DNA from: Rhodopseudomonas julia
GTDB lineage: Bacteria; Pseudomonadota; Alphaproteobacteria; Rhizobiales; Afifellaceae
Length of the DNA stretch: 64,000 nt
Reading direction: 5' to 3'
Assembly: GCF_030813515.1 (NCBI RefSeq)
Contig: NZ_JAUSUK010000002.1
Span: 310,001 to 374,000, forward strand
Positions 63,707-64,000 of the stretch are shown piece after piece. The notes below the pieces were generated by a model. That model saw only the letters and a program-made list of their open reading frames with translations. It had not been told where the DNA came from and ran no database searches. Position numbers and translations under genes: made by a program. The first letter of the stretch is position 1; every line of letters starts with the position of its first letter.

Positions 63707-63867
63707 AGGTTGTGCCATTGGCTAGTGGCGTGCGCGGCAATCGGCGCCACCCCGCACCCGCCGCTTCTCGGCGATCTCTCCAGCCTGTGTTTCTTTGGGG
63801 GGAGAGGAACTGGCCGTGCCCCGGGGGGAGCCGTGCCCGTGAGTGGGGCCGTGCCTGACACAGACGT

Positions 63868-63920
63868 CCCCCTCACCCGACCGGCTTCGCCGGCCACCCT
63901 CTCCCTCAAGGGGAGAGGGT
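63868..63920. repeat. REP-like double-hairpin element c
   Basis: Same organisation as element b: CCCCTCACCCG, a hairpin CCGGC/GCCGG with loop TTC (63881-63893), then a perfect 10-bp stem ACCCTCTCCC/GGGAGAGGGT (63896-63920). About 215 bases separate elements b and c. Confidence 0.85.
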
Positions 63921-64000
63921 GGAGCCCGTAGCATTGGTTGGTGCTGTGCCGGAATGTCGTGCGGCCGGGGCCGTTTTTGAGAAAATTTGCAAACTGGCTC

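Larger units (their letters stand above)
62933..64000. other. Non-coding region with REP-like repeats, upstream of the ParB-domain gene
   Basis: About 1.07 kb with no gene I can support. The part at 62933-63200 is lower in GC and probably holds the promoter of the ParB-methylase pair. From about 63240 to the edge the DNA is GC-rich and made of imperfect short repeats (several GCCGTGCC copies, CTCACCCGGCTGCC blocks) and palindromes. Open frames here have the low-complexity Pro/Arg/Gly composition of translated repeats. Confidence 0.75.

Noticed and set aside
63567-63920. CRISPR array
   Set aside because: The repeats are few, palindromic, unequal in length and irregularly spaced, and no cas genes are present.
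63355-63931. Several 66-139-codon frames at the right edge
   Set aside because: They read through REP-like palindromes; their Pro/Arg/Gly-rich peptides reflect the repeats. No ribosome sites or domains.

Overview
The window looks like chromosomal DNA from a motile, GC-rich alphaproteobacterium of the order Hyphomicrobiales (Rhizobiales). The case rests on gene content and order. FlbT and FlaF sit beside flgL/flgK. A DUF1217 protein precedes flgF-fliI. MotC and MotE homologues are present, and motB-motC-fliK is followed by a lytic transglycosylase. The order motA-fliM-fliN-fliG-flhB and flgB-flgC-fliE-flgG-flgA-flgI-motE-flgH-fliL-fliP is the arrangement known from Sinorhizobium, Agrobacterium and Brucella. 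Species cannot be determined from the sequence alone.

Layout. (1) 1-4204, + strand: the end of an ABC-type (probably ferric iron) importer, made of a partial binding protein, a fused permease and an ATPase, followed by a metallo-beta-lactamase-fold protein. (2) 4208-9223, - strand: a YhiI/RbbA/YhhJ-type export operon (HlyD adaptor, double-ATPase/permease fusion, second ABC-2 permease). (3) 9394-36866, - strand: a 27-kb co-directional run. In transcription order it is DUF1217 protein, flgF, fliI, flgE, flgK, flgL, flaF, flbT, flgD, fliQ, flhA, fliR, fliJ-like, flgJ, flgN-like, a FliL-like membrane protein, five chemoreceptors, cheA, cheW, cheY, cheB, cheR. It closes with a strong intrinsic terminator. 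(4) 37031-50380, + strand: motA, fliM, a small membrane ORF, fliN, fliG, flhB, an unknown gene, the rod/ring/export genes to fliP, then a Cache-domain chemoreceptor and a terminator. (5) 50383-52073: one flagellin gene with a sigma-54-like promoter, a structured leader and its own terminator. (6) 52154-60576, + strand: fliF, fliH-like, motB, motC, fliK, lytic transglycosylase. (7) 60666-62932, - strand: a translationally coupled ParB-domain/DNA adenine methylase pair. (8) 62933-64000: non-coding DNA with REP-like palindromes.

How it works together. Regions 3-6 encode most of one flagellum (MS ring, C ring, export gate, rod, P and L rings, hook, junction proteins, filament, stator with periplasmic MotC/MotE) and a chemotaxis pathway with six receptors. 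FlaF/FlbT and the hairpin in the flagellin leader suggest post-transcriptional control of filament synthesis. No CheD, CheZ, FliD, FliS, FliO, VisNR, Rem/FtcR or FlbD gene was recognised, so the transcriptional master regulators must lie elsewhere.

The most unusual points are: a MotC about twice the usual size with a histidine-rich acidic insert; a chemoreceptor array with a recently homogenised signalling module and one receptor lacking HAMP; a CheA with a second CheW-like domain and a receiver without its acidic pocket; and the ParB-methylase pair at the island edge. I did not find a system that I can confidently call new. These are leads.
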